Origin: Rostrohypoxylon terebratum
Lineage: Eukaryota > Ascomycota > Sordariomycetes > Xylariales > Hypoxylaceae
Assembly (NCBI GenBank): GCA_022497145.1
Contig: MU385879.1
Coordinates: forward strand, 1 to 64,000
Direction: 5' to 3'
Length of the DNA: 64,000 nt
Shown here: one piece after another, positions 46,202 through 57,550 of the stretch
Numbering within the stretch: position 1 is the first letter of the stretch
Layout: each line of letters starts with the position of its first letter
Program-made: the position numbers and the translations under genes
The notes under the pieces: model-generated
What the model saw: only the letters and a program-made list of their open reading frames with translations
The model's database searches: none
What the model was told of the DNA's origin: nothing

Positions 46202-48968
46202 TCATCGAGCGCTTGCCCGTACACTCCTACCTCGCTCATCGGTCCGCCTGTTCGAGTTCGTAAGCAGCATCCAATCCTCCCACTCTTTACTTATTTCCAT
46301 CAATACCGAGCCCATCACCGAAGCACTAGCCATCAATCCGTGTCCCTCGCCCTCAAGAACGCGGACCTCGCACCGCCGCATAGTCTTCCCAAGCCACTTA
46401 ACGTTCTCAACCGGGACGCGAGTATCCCTGCTGCCATGGTGAATAATAACGGGGCGCGTAATATCTACGTAACGAAACCCGATCGTGTGTCTTCGCTCCA
46501 GGCACACAAGCAAATCCACAGCAGGATTGGCACCAGTGGTAGCAAGCTCCCAAATTGCGTGGGTAAGTCGCATGTCGTAAGTCGTTTGTCTTTCTTTATC
46601 CGCCATCGCGTCAGCGGCAGCTTCGAGAATAGCTGCTTGTGGATTGAACTCATTATCTGCTGGACGGCACTGGTCCATATTCTCGCTAGCGGAGGGCGGG
46701 ATGCCTTTCCCGCCCGAGTTCTCATGTAAAATGTTCTCTTTATCCAAACTGGGCGCGGTATCTCGGCGGTTGGCAATGGTCGAATCACGTGCCGAAGGTG
46801 CAGAGGACTTTCGCTTCCCGCGCCTTGGACTATTCTTCGGCAGTGAACTTGTTATCGAGCTGCTAGTGGCAGTCATGAATGAACTGTTCGCTGCTTTGAG
46901 GAAAGGTGTTGGTAAGGCTCGGAGAATTCGTTGCGATGTGGGGATTGCGTTAGTAGGAGGGAGGGCCTGTGATGTACCAAAGACATTCATTTGTGAAGGA
47001 GGAATCCAAGGTGCCAAAAGGTGAATACGGCCACGAATATGCTGCGGCATGCGGAGTGCAGTAGCAAGAGCGTAAATCGCACCAGCAGAATGTGCAAGTA
47101 TCGAAAATTTAGTTATCTTGAGCGCTTGGCAGATCGCATAGACGTCATCTGTCATCCGTTAGTATTTGTAAATGTTTGCTATTAACGAAAATATGCATAC
47201 CGGGCCAACTGAGGGGTGTCGCTGTCCCATCAGCATAAGCTTCACTATCCCCGACACCAGGTCGATCGGGGGTGATCAGTCGCAATTTGAGTGTCAATGC
47301 TAGCTCATCATAAAATGCGGTAATATATCTGGTCAGACCCATGCCAACACAACAGAACACGGCCGAGCCTTCAGCATCGCCGACTTCAGAAAACGATATC
47401 ATGCGGCCTGTCTGTGGGTGACGGATTTTCTGAGATAACCTCGGCGAACACAGATAAGATTCAACGGCATCGTCGATAGAATCGGCACTGGCGGGTCGCT
47501 CATAGCCCACCATAGGCTCGGGGGTAGTGGCATCGTTCCTTTTATCAAGCTCGGGGCTCTTGGGTCCCGCCGAGAGGCGCTTTAGCCGCGAACTGCTTCG
47601 TTTAGGCCTGATTACGTCGCCCGGGTCCGGAGTCGTGCGCCCTGATCTTCTACGGTCGGCACTATGCGCACTGCGCCTCCTACTCTGCGATACCGCCGGA
47701 AATGGAGCGCCATCTTCAAATCCATTCACGTCTGTCGAATATGATCCCGAGCGCTTATGCGCATAATTATTTTCCTGGCTCCTCCTAGCGGAAAATTCGC
47801 TCGCTCTCGCGGAGCGTGGCATTTCCGGTAGCGAGTCGTCTCTCCTCTTTCTCGTATCAACTTCCGAGTTCGCGCGACTCGTATGTCGTCGTCTCGAATC
47901 TGAAGGATCGCGCGAACGAGTGTGTTCAGAATCCTCCGGTATAGTGTCGGCGAGTGCGCTGTCGTTCTCTCTCTTTCCTCGTGAGGATCTATGTGAAGAT
48001 CTTTTTGCGTTAGTGCCCGTCTTGCGTAAGGAAGAGTCGCGGGCAGGAATTGGCCGCTGGAAGCTTGCATCAAAATCAATTGATGACGGACTAAGATCGT
48101 GCATATTTTCTTTCGAAGGTGAATCACTCGGTTCTTCGCGAATTGGTGTCTCGGCGAGAATTGTGTCAGGTCTAGGAGATAGTCCGCCCAAGCTATTGGC
48201 TTTACCAACTGGATTTGAACTTGATCGTTTCTTTTCCGAGTCACTAACACGCAGTCTTTCTTTCGAGCTCATATACATCAAACCTCTCTGACTACGAGCC
48301 TGCTTCTTTCCCCAGCTGTCATGCGATTTTTGTTTACGCAATTCGGGCGTTGGTGGCAACCCACGTTCAACTGAAAGATTTCCGATACTTCGAGTATCAT
48401 CATGCGACGAAAGCGAGCCCATCGAAGACGGCCTAGACGAGCTGCGCAGGAGGGACTTCAACCCGCCCGACGTTTCGCGACGTGGCGACTTGGGAGCGGT
48501 TAATGGGGAAAAGCCGGACGGCGGTTTCGCAGTACGAATGGTGGGAGGACTGGCGGCTAGTTCGTCGAGATTGACCTCTTCTTCCTGTAGCCGTCCGAGC
48601 TTGTGATTGAAGGCACCGTAATCGACGCCAAAACTGCCCTCCCGCAGCAAGTTCGGCGAGTTCGGTAGCGACAAGCTTTGACCCTCGAAATGCTTGTTCG
48701 CGGGCTTCGAGATGACAGATAAACTTGTGATTAAAGATGAAATGACTTCAGGAGAGGCTGGAGGTATACCGGTGCGGTCTTTGTCGTCGTTGCGTAGATG
48801 GAGGTGCATGGAAGGATCGATTACCTTCCTGCGGGATTGTTGGCGAGTCTGCCGGGGAATAGGGGGCAATTGGCTTTCGGCGGTCGATTTGTTGGAGACC
48901 GCGGAGTAATCCATGGCGACCGGATGCAAGGAAAGGATTGGATCGAAGGCCGACTGGTAACTGAACAA
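46202..48968 (-). CDS. alpha/beta-hydrolase with long disordered N-terminus
   Basis: Two exons, 47201-48968 and 46202-47148, across a 52-bp intron (GTATGC donor, phase 1), give 904 residues. M19 (MDYSAVSN, 48914) is an alternative start. The first 500 residues are Ser/Arg/Pro-rich and probably disordered, with many RRxS-like patches. The hydrolase core begins near residue 525 (SQKIRHPQTGRMISFSEVGD), with RLITPDRPGVGDSE, the nucleophile elbow AHSAGA (Ser about 610, Ala in place of the first Gly), GSRDTRVPVE (Asp about 830) and GEGHGL (His about 859). The insertion between elbow and Asp is about 200 residues and Ser-rich, so the lid is unusual. Triad residues look intact; substrate and location are unknown. 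Confidence 0.82.
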
Positions 48969-51900
48969 CTGGGGCTGAAAATGTTTTGCCTAATTGCGTC
49001 TGGTCCTACCTGCCGATGTCTTGTTTGCTGCAGCCGGGCGCAAGCGGTGTACGGCCTGGTCGGCGTGTACAGCAGCTCGAAACCGGTAGAGGATGCAGCA
49101 GAAAATGTGGAGGTCCAAGGGAAGATCAAGGGAAGGGAAGGTCGGGAAGGTCAGACTCGATGGGAAGGCGGGTGCGAAATGCAGGAAATTGGGTCAAGAG
49201 GTCGATACCGAGACACACTTGCTGCAGGTCCCAGAATTGGGAACATGCAAAAAGCGCTTAGAGACAAGGGCCTTGTAACGATAAACCGCCCGACTGCGAG
49301 GATATACTAACGCGACTGGGGCAGGTCGACGGAATGTCTCGAAGATCTGACTCGCACGTACATTACTATTCTCGTAAGTAGTGTATGTAAAACAAGGAAA
49401 GGGGTACCGATAAATGTAAAGGTTTGTATTCGGTGTACTGGATAAATTCCAACAATAGATATGCCAGGTGTGGTGGTGTGGTTCAAGCTGGCGCTTGGTA
49501 GAAGATTATTATTATCTAGGAACTTTGCCTAAAGAATGAGGGAAGAAATCTTGTCAATTCGCATCGAGGAGAGAAAAAAAAACTTAGTCTCGAACTCGCA
49601 ATTTCCAAAGAGAGCAGGGCAGGTAGGAAAATTAAAGTTGCTCATAACAGAGAGTTTTAACGTTTTAACTCAGGGGAAATGGAAGTGGGAATCTCGGGGG
49701 CGATCGAATTATTAGACATGTTATTATTATTGGACAAAGCAGGCAAGCTGGCAAGGTAGGTCCAATCAGGTACAGGACTGCATGGTTTCCACGATAACGG
49801 CTTCCTGTGTGAGTGCAGCGTGTGCAGTGTGTGGTGTTTTAGCTTTCTAGATTTTGGATTCGGAAAGTCCGGAGTCTGTGCAGTCGTAGCCCAGCTCTAG
49901 TCCCTCCTTCTTGCAGCAATAACAGCGAAAGATATTGCAGGAATTGCAGCTGCCTAGGTGTTCTCTGAGTCAACCCCTGCCTGCAGTTTCTGCGGGTTCA
50001 GTGCTGCGGGTGATGAGTGGTGATACACGGATATTGGAGGTAGTAAGGTACTTTTCCGAATGTACCTTGTAGGTATAAAACTTAAGATATCATCTGGGTG
50101 ATGGCAAAGGCATGGCAAGGGGTTTCAACGTTATTACCTAGAGTCCTAGACACTCATTCCTAAGCTCCCTTCGTAACATTTTGCTTTTGTTTAACCCTCA
50201 CGAAATGACAGACAGTTGGACAGATATATCAAAACACGCCTGCTGCTCTCAATACTCTCAATACTCACAATGCTCTTGATCCCGGTTTATTACCAGTTAC
50301 CAGATCGACATGTCTCTTTGTTGGACTATCAGACTATTTAGTATTTACTCCACTGGTGGAAATGCTTGAGAGGCTGAGCCCAATTGGGATTAACCCAAGC
50401 TTTAGTCTCTTCAATCAATAGAGTTTGGCATTTCTCCTGAGAGTGACTCTGAGGTCGTTTACTCTATTACCAGATTGAATTTTCGGTGAGGTAAAAAGGT
50501 CAACGGGTACCAATTACAGATGATACTCAAACAACTGGATACGAACATTGAACATGCTTATTAAAACGTGTATACACATTGTATGCGCCTTCGTTTCAAA
50601 ATATGTATGTCGAGTAGCACCCGATTAAAGTATGTTGCAGCTGTATTTCGTAGGTAACTGTTCAACGTTTATTCGTACCTAGTACCACCAGAGGTTGTAC
50701 ATATCACATATCAATGCATGTGTATAGTAGGGTATGTGGGCGAGAAGCGCAATAAGAAGCAAGTCGTACCGTTTCGGTTCGCTTTTCGGAAACATATTAT
50801 GGCGTGAGTTGATCGCTACACGACGTGGAAACTGCAGAAGAGGACAATACCTAGAGTCCGTGAGTCAACACAAGAATAACGGTGAATACAAAATTGGATA
50901 GATTAGTGGCATCGATACCAATAATGATGACGGTGAAGAAGGATCAACTCCAGCTGTCCGGGACCAGGACTGCCTTTTAAATTTTGACTTTAGGGGACGT
51001 GGGGTTGTGGAGCAACCTGGAAGTGAGAAGAGGAAGGAATTGGTCGTTTTTATTGGCGGGGTGTGCCTAAATCACAAGAGCGCTGCGCTGCGAATCCATT
51101 ATAGTTTCCGATACAATAGCCTCCGTCTATTTCTTTTCTACACAATTCCCTTCAGCTCATAATACTAGTTGAATCAAACAAAGCAGTACTACTAATAGTG
51201 GACGTTGCAAGTTGTTTTCCTGACGTTCCGAGATCCAATTGAATCGATCGCATACACTCCAGCAATTCAGCTTGCAGGATTTCATAGGCGATGTATCAGC
51301 CTATGTCGCATATGAATCATGAATAATAGGTACAGCATAGATTATGCTGTATTGTGCCCATGTTGGGAATCCCGACGAGCTGTTTTACCGAACACGTCTT
51401 TGGGAATTAATAATGAATTAGTTTCTTGTTACGAAGTACTAATATGTAGTTTCCAAACCTTTCGACACGATCAACAATGGACCGGAAATTATCACACAAT
51501 AGCCTGGTCCCGGCTCTTTGCCCCTGGTTTGTCTACACTACTTGGTGCTAAAGAGCTACACGGAGCTCGTCCTACGTCGTACATAAATCTCGTGGAGCTT
51601 TGGCCTTTTAAACCTGGTCCAATATCAAGTCACGCTATGTAAGTGCCCTCTCCAATCATACAACGCTTCTTTTGAAGCCATGTTTGAAATATAACCAACT
51701 CGACGGAACGGCTTTGTTTTTTTTGTTTTTTTCCCAAAAATTCCAGGGTCGTCATCAGGTACCCAAGCGTAACCAAGTGGTCAAGAGTATGTTATTGAAG
51801 GTCTAGAAAGCTGATGAATGGAACCAGACCACGTAGTCGACTACCAGGTCCCCAGGTTGCTTTCCTCGGATTCCATGCGTGTTCATAGAAAGCCATGGGG

Positions 51901-52705
51901 ACCATGTCAAGAGTAGCGCCGTCACATTTTCGCGAGATGATAGCGCCGTAGCAATCCGGGTTCCCACGATGATTCGTCATTTTCGAGGAATTCCACTGAG
52001 ACCGCTGTGATCAAATCTTATGTGACATCTGCACGTGGCGGCAAAGACTTCCCAGATGAGAGATAAAGCTTCACTCGACCGTGCAAGAGTTCCATCGCTC
52101 GTTCGAATCTCGGTTGTTATGAAATGCAGGCATTTCTAGGCTATCTTTTAGAAGCAGTGGAGCGCATAGGTACCGGTATTCCGCGCCTTAACCCCTATTA
52201 CTATGTAAAACCTAAAGCCCCAGGGCCCAGGCATCTTCAGCATCCACAAGATCTTAGCTAAGCACTCCACGGCTTCCCGTCGATGCCCCACAATCATCCA
52301 TGGATGTCGTTCCACATGCTGCAATCGCAAGCTCGGACTTGGGATTTTTCCAGAGTCCACTTCGATGTTTCCAGCCCCTCCCCTGTCTGCGCTGACAACT
52401 AATAGAGCTTGCAGCACGCAGCCAATTAAGCCGATGACAACACGACATACGTCACCATTCGACAGGTGGCGTACACCAGATCAGGAATCCAAGGTGAGGC
52501 CCAAGACATCACAGATGAGAAAATATGAACATATGAACAGTATAGTCGAGTAGTTTCCTTCTACAATTAATTTTGCGGCCAAGGAAACGACTTAGTTCTT
52601 GTGTATACTTGAAAGATCAAGTATACTTATTACTTATTGATAAATATTATAAAATCCACCTGTTATCGCGTTTGGTATACCCAGTCAAACGACACCATCG
52701 GCAAT
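48969..52705. other. 3.7-kb intergenic region
   Basis: Upstream of both flanking genes, which diverge. The longest frames (51319-51642 plus strand; 52148-52417 minus strand) have no recognisable motif and no supporting splice signals. T-runs at 51717-51735 and CAATACTC repeats at 50248-50270 were noted. Long 5' leaders or a non-coding transcript are possible but not shown. Confidence 0.5.
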
Positions 52706-53704
52706 ATGGATCTTCTTCTTTCCCTTCCGATTGTGTCGTACTTCGGCGGACCCGTGTTTACCTCATGGTCAGGTTCAATGAACCTCCTTTTCTTTTATAT
52801 GACATGGACAACTCTTGTTCTGTCGCATTCACCTTTGAAAATAGAGTTGGTCGGGACCCTAGCAGTACGCATAGTATTTTGGCTAGTTCCGTCGCTTTTC
52901 TTCCTCATATTCGACACACTACTCCCGAGCCTTGCCGAGACGATAAAGCTCTACAGTTCTTCATCATTGCCTAGGCAGAGTGCCGCCTCGTTATTGCGAC
53001 AAGTTTTGCTCGCGGTCTTCAATCTCGCGCTCAGCACTGCGGTGCAAGCTGGGGTCTCCATAGGTGCGGGATCCTTACTGCGCCATCCGCTCTTCAAGAC
53101 GAGTACGAGGCTACCGTTGCCATGGCAGATCGTGAAGCATATTTGGCTTTTGTACACAGCCCGCGAGGTTCTGACATACTACGTCAGTCGATATATCCTA
53201 CATTCGCGCGGTCGGATAGCGAGGCTGCACAAGTCATATGCACACTCACGCAAGAACGCCGCTCCGTATGCGCTCATGTTATACACAGACCATCCGATAC
53301 CACTGCTCCTCAACCGCATCCTGCCTGTTTACCTACCCGCCATGGTCATACAACCTCACCTACTTACTTATTTCCTCTTTACGATCCTCACGACGTTAGA
53401 GGAAATGCTGTCTATGTCCGGCTACAGCGTGATGCCAGGCATTATTATGGGCGGGATCGCTAGACGCACAGCAACACACTACGCTAGCGGGGGACGCGGA
53501 AATTTCGGTGCTTGGGGACTATTAGACTGGGTCAGCGGTACGAGCCTAGGTAAGGATGTGGTCGAGGATGTCAACGACGAGGCCGAGAAGCACCAGGTCA
53601 AGGAACGGTCTCAAAAGGCGGCAAGCGACGCGGGTAGCATGGTGCAGGACGGCATCGACGGGTTGAAGAAGGTCCGCAAGACCCGGAAGAAGAATTCGGA
53701 CTAA
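52706..53704 (+). CDS. fatty-acid-hydroxylase/sterol-desaturase superfamily protein with degenerate His boxes
   Basis: Intronless, 332 residues from MDLLLSLPIV (ATG 52706); an earlier in-frame ATG at 52637 adds 23 residues of no evident use. Several hydrophobic helices span residues 1-140 and 165-260. The order of blocks follows the ERG3-like superfamily: LLYTAREVLTYYVSRYILH, then LHKSYAHS, then YALMLYTDHPIPLLL, then THYASGGRGNFGAWGLLDWVSGT. In active members these blocks carry HxxxH, HxxHH and HxxHH iron ligands; here the second reads H-K-S-Y-A-H and the third keeps one His. So either it is a catalytically dead or re-purposed member, or it belongs to a diverged fungal subfamily. The tail is Lys/Asp/Glu-rich (KKVRKTRKKNSD). 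Likely an ER membrane protein. Confidence 0.8.
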   Translation: MDLLLSLPIVSYFGGPVFTSWSGSMNLLFFYMTWTTLVLSHSPLKIELVGTLAVRIVFWLVPSLFFLIFDTLLPSLAETIKLYSSSSLPRQSAASLLRQVLLAVFNLALSTAVQAGVSIGAGSLLRHPLFKTSTRLPLPWQIVKHIWLLYTAREVLTYYVSRYILHSRGRIARLHKSYAHSRKNAAPYALMLYTDHPIPLLLNRILPVYLPAMVIQPHLLTYFLFTILTTLEEMLSMSGYSVMPGIIMGGIARRTATHYASGGRGNFGAWGLLDWVSGTSLGKDVVEDVNDEAEKHQVKERSQKAASDAGSMVQDGIDGLKKVRKTRKKNSD

Positions 53705-54358
53705 GGCAGCGATATTTTAGGGTTTACTAACATCGGACGACTGGAGGTTTGATCTATAGATGATCTCTAAATATGAAGCAACCTAGGGATTCGGTTCTCG
53801 GAGTTTGGCGTCCAGGGCGGCAAGATTAGGAGAGGGATACTCATGAATGTACGGGTACGAGATATACGAGATATATGACGGAAAGGGATATCCGGATAGT
53901 GAAAGGATTAAGGTACAGTCCATAGAGTACTGTACATTTCAATACCATTTACTCATCTATGAATATTTCATGAGTTGTTTGTGACAAATTCACATGCGAC
54001 CTCTTTCATTACATAATAAGTGCTGCAGGCAGTAGAATTGAGACCTTATCGATAAGAAAGCGCTAGAAGAGCTGGAGCTCTCTCACTGAAGCTTAGGGCT
54101 GCAGAAGGGGTGTCGTCATCCATGTATTAATGCTAGCTGCCTTCGCTGCCCCTGTCGTTAGCGGGGCAATATAAAATAAAATCCCACCTTCTCTCAACAA
54201 GCCGATCTCCTCAACGAGACCACTTTCGTGAAGCTATTCGGGCATCGTATCAAAGCATTTGACGATTCTTGTACTCTTCATCATAAAGAAAGAAGAACAG
54301 CCACAGCGGCAGACGTAAATTTCGATTTGTTTTTGTTTTTGACAACATCCATAGGAAG
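53705..54358. other. intergenic, promoter of the UCH gene
   Basis: About 650 bp. No gene seen. Confidence 0.55.
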
Positions 54359-55261
54359 ATGTCCGCGTTAACGAACCCCGACCCGGCGCCCGGCTCGCTA
54401 GCCTTCGTCCCGCTGGAGGCGAACCCGGAGCTCATGACCTCTCTCCTGCACAAGCTAGGCCTAAGCCCGGCCCTGCAGATCCACGACGTATACTCGATCA
54501 CCGAGCCCGAGCTCCTCGCTTTCGTGCCGCGGCCCGCGCTGGCGCTGCTCCTCGTGTTCCCGGTGTCGGCGACGTACGAGTCGGCGCGGCTAGCCGAGGA
54601 CGCCGGCGTGCAGGAGTACGCCGGCCAGGGCGAGGGCGAGCCCGTGCTCTGGTACAAGCAGACGATCCGCAACGCGTGCGGGCTGATGGGCTTGCTGCAT
54701 GCCGTGTCGAACGGGCCGGCGAGAGGGTTCGTTCGTACGTATCTCCTCTTCCCTTCCCTTCCCTTCCCTTCCCTCCCCTTCCCTCCCCTATCCTTTCCTT
54801 TGCTTTCCTTTCCTTTGCTTTCCTTTCCTTTGCTTTCCTTTCCTTTCCTTTCCTCCCACCTAACAGGTAATCCCTAACACACCCGCGCAGAACCAGACAC
54901 CCCCCTCGCAAACCTCATCTCCGCATCCGTCCCCCTCCCCCCGGCCCAACGCTCAGCTCTCCTCGAACGCACCCCCGAGCTCGCCACCGCGCACCAGGAG
55001 GCCGCGAGCCAGGGCGCCACGACGGCGCCCAGCGCCCAAGACGACGTGGACCTTCACTACGTGTGTTTCGTGAAGACGGAGGACGGCACGCTGTGGGAGC
55101 TAGACGGCCGACGCAAGGGCCCGATCGCGCGAGGCAAGCTAGACGACGGCGAGGACGTGCTATCCGAGAAAGCCTTACTCTGGGGCCCGTTGAAGTTCCT
55201 CGAGCGAGGAGGCGGTGATATGAGGTTCAGCTGTGTCGCGTTGGCGGGAAGTCTGGATTGA
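54359..55261 (+). CDS. ubiquitin C-terminal hydrolase (UCH, peptidase C12)
   Basis: Two exons, 54359-54734 and 54891-55261, across a 156-bp intron with a donor GTACGT and acceptor GCGCAG (phase 1), give 248 residues, normal for Yuh1/UCH-L1/L3-type enzymes. They remove small adducts from ubiquitin or related modifiers. The catalytic set is complete: Gln101 (oxyanion), Cys107 in RNACGLMGLLHAV, His181 in VDLHYVCFV and Asp197 in WELDGRRKGP. The intron is filled with CCCTT and CCTTT repeats. Codons are mostly G/C-ending. Nearer acceptors (CTAACAG at 54866) would break the frame. Confidence 0.94.
54747..54855 (+). repeat. polypyrimidine tandem repeat in the UCH intron
   Basis: CCCTT units pass into CCTTTCCTTTG units, about 110 bp without a purine-rich break. 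It lies wholly within the intron and accounts for most of its length; such tracts vary in length between strains. Confidence 0.8.
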
Positions 55262-55734
55262 ATATGAATGTTATGATGATGGGTTAGCCAGAAGTCACGT
55301 CGTAGAAAAATAGGCGTTAAGTAGGTATTGTCTACAATCACGGCGTTAGGGTAGGTCTGTTTTAACTGAGTGGTCCATGAATACCCTCGTACATCGTATC
55401 ACATCGGGGCAATGAGGAAAATCATGCGAAAATATTCATAAATTTGTTGGCTTATCGTCCTAGCTCTAGTCTCGACAGAAGCAACGCGAGTAATACTAAC
55501 AATCTCGTGATACCATTACTCCTTTCCTCATTACCTAGGTACCCATCCAAACATTCTGAAGGGTTTTCACAATTATTGAGACATCCACTAGAGGCTGTTT
55601 GATCTCCCCGGCCGTTAAGAAATCCCATCTCTCAATTTTTGAGATTGACTATCACTCGCAGACTCCTGATACAAACGATTTGTATACTACCCGATTGAGC
55701 TTACACTGATCCCATGCTTTAGGCTGACAAGGGC
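55262..55734. other. convergent spacer
   Basis: About 470 bp between the UCH stop and the proposed 3' end of the next minus-strand gene. TTACCTAGGTACC at 55532-55544. No gene. Confidence 0.5.
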
Positions 55735-57550
55735 CTAATACATTGCTCGTATCTCGTTTGCGGAGAAACTTCTGCGGGGCGTCTCGCAAGGAACGATTTC
55801 AGTATAGTCGGGTGATTCGGGAGGCAGCGAGTGATTTGGTGTCATCGGAACCGAACAATGTGTCATCATAGGGTCAGTGTAATGAAAAGAGCCATGGCCG
55901 CAGCAAGGTGACTCAAGGCACAGAGCCGGTACTAGTGAGACCGAAACACAAGTATACGCTGGGTGTTGATGGTGAAACCCGTGCGAACAAACAGGAATAT
56001 GGAGGCAAGACGATGTAGAAAAGCTTTTCCACCGGCTAGGACTAGAGTTAAATCTAGCAGCGACTTCAGGTTAGTATACACCATCAGCTATGAACTCCAC
56101 AGAGAAGGAATGTGACTGTAAGATAGGATCAATAGATGACATACCCTCTTCTCGACCTCGATTCATTGCGTCTCGTAAAAAAAGGAGTTGTATCTTGCAT
56201 CGTAAACCCGAGCTGCTCACACCATGGAGAGACGCTGCGGCTTACTAAACTCCTACAAGGCGAATAAGCTTGAGGCGATTGTGTGGTAACGGCATCGGGA
56301 GTAGACATTGGTTCCAGGCTGCGAAGGAAGTGGTTCTGCATCGCAGTTAAAGGCCAGTCACTATTGCCATCCAAGCCGTGGCTGACAGAACCCTCGTTCT
56401 CCGGTTGCTTCTTAGGCTCAGCCAGTCCCTCGCCTTCTGTGCAGTGACACAACTGACAGCCAGATTCTAGATCAGCATCGGCAGCAGCAGTGCCTTCAGC
56501 AACAGCAGGGAAACCTGGTGGCGGATCTGCAATGTCTTTACCCTTGTTTTTCTTCTCATCCTTTCTCTGGCGACGCAGTTCCTTCTTCGCATCATCCTTC
56601 TCCTTTTTGACTCTTCTCTTTTCTTCCCTAATCTGGACCTTTTTCTCCTTCTCAGCCTTTTTCGCTTCAACCTTTTCCTGCTTCAACCTTTCCTTGTCCT
56701 CTTTAGATTTTTTCCCCTTTCCTGGATAAGGTGTGTCAACGGTTGGGACTGAAGGGACCGGATGAGGTTCTACAGGTTCTAAAGTTGTGAGAGGGGCCTG
56801 AGGCTCTTCAGGAGTAGGAGGTTGCTCTGGTGCAATACTCTCTTTCGCAGGGAGTTTTTCGCCTTCGTTCAGTCCCTTTTCCTCTGGCTTTTCTGCCGAA
56901 CCGATAATGCCTCGAAAGAAATTGAACGCCGGCTAGTCTCTATTAGCAACTTCCCCCCCATGGTAATTTGCTATTAGGGAGATTTGGTACTTTTTTCTCT
57001 TTGCCTTTTTCAGGGGGGTCTTCATCTTGCAACAAGTGTTAGCTGGGTCAGAAAACTCTAGATCACTAAAGTGCGTGACTAACTGGCCGGTGCATCATCA
57101 ACAACAGCTTCTGTATTCTATCAGTATTCTGTTATTTTGCATTGGAAAGCAGAACAAACCTTCGAGGGGTGTCTTTGGTGGAGTGCCGGGTGTCTCTGGC
57201 TTGGCTACTGTTTTTGGAGATAGCGTTCGATATCTCTCGTCATCGGAATGGTGAGCAAGATTGTCATATTCCGGCTCAGCAGGGTCACCATTCCAGCTAC
57301 AGATTTCACCAGGTTTATGATGTTTTACCCGCTCGTGGTGAGTGATATCATCAAGCTGATGTTCTGAGCCATCGCCTCGCCGACTGGACTTCTCGGCTGG
57401 CTTGGCGTTTTTGGTACTACCCATGGTGGTTCCGGTTCCGTCAAAGTTATACGGGAAGATACTGGCATGTTTGGGGCCCACTGCAGTGATCTCTTCATCT
57501 CGAAGGTCTCGAAGGGGCAAACTGGGCCCAGAAACGGGCACTTGAAACAT
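55735..57550 (-). CDS. hypothetical Lys/Glu-rich coiled-coil protein
   Basis: Proposed exons: 57160-57550, 56991-57025, 56145-56932 and 55735-56053, giving 510 residues; every junction is in phase. Exon 2 (35 nt, DEDPPEKGKEKK) is the least certain. The last exon has no ATG but is open for 105 codons after a TACTAAC branch site and a CTGCTAG acceptor; reading on past the GTATGT donor at 56144 instead would stop at 56129. The N-terminal part is acidic and polar (DDITHHERVKHH). The middle is Pro/Glu-rich, then a strongly charged coiled coil of about 60 residues (EDKERLKQEKVEAKKAEKEK). The C-terminal exon has scattered Cys and His. I recognise no family. Treat the gene as real but its ends as provisional. 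Confidence 0.6.

Noticed and set aside
51319..51642. 107-residue plus-strand frame in the 3.7-kb gap
   Set aside because: No family features, no conserved-looking block, and weak start context; probably chance.
51760..51840. tRNA-like stretch with an A-box-like AACCAAGTGGTCAAGAG
   Set aside because: No GGTTCGANTCC B box at the right distance and no acceptor-stem pairing.
52098..52112. B-box-like GTTCGAATCTCGG
   Set aside because: No matching A box upstream, and no cloverleaf could be drawn.
54866..54890. Acceptor CTAACAG at 54866 for the UCH intron
   Set aside because: It breaks the reading frame into the PDTPLANLIS block; only the acceptor at 54890 keeps it.
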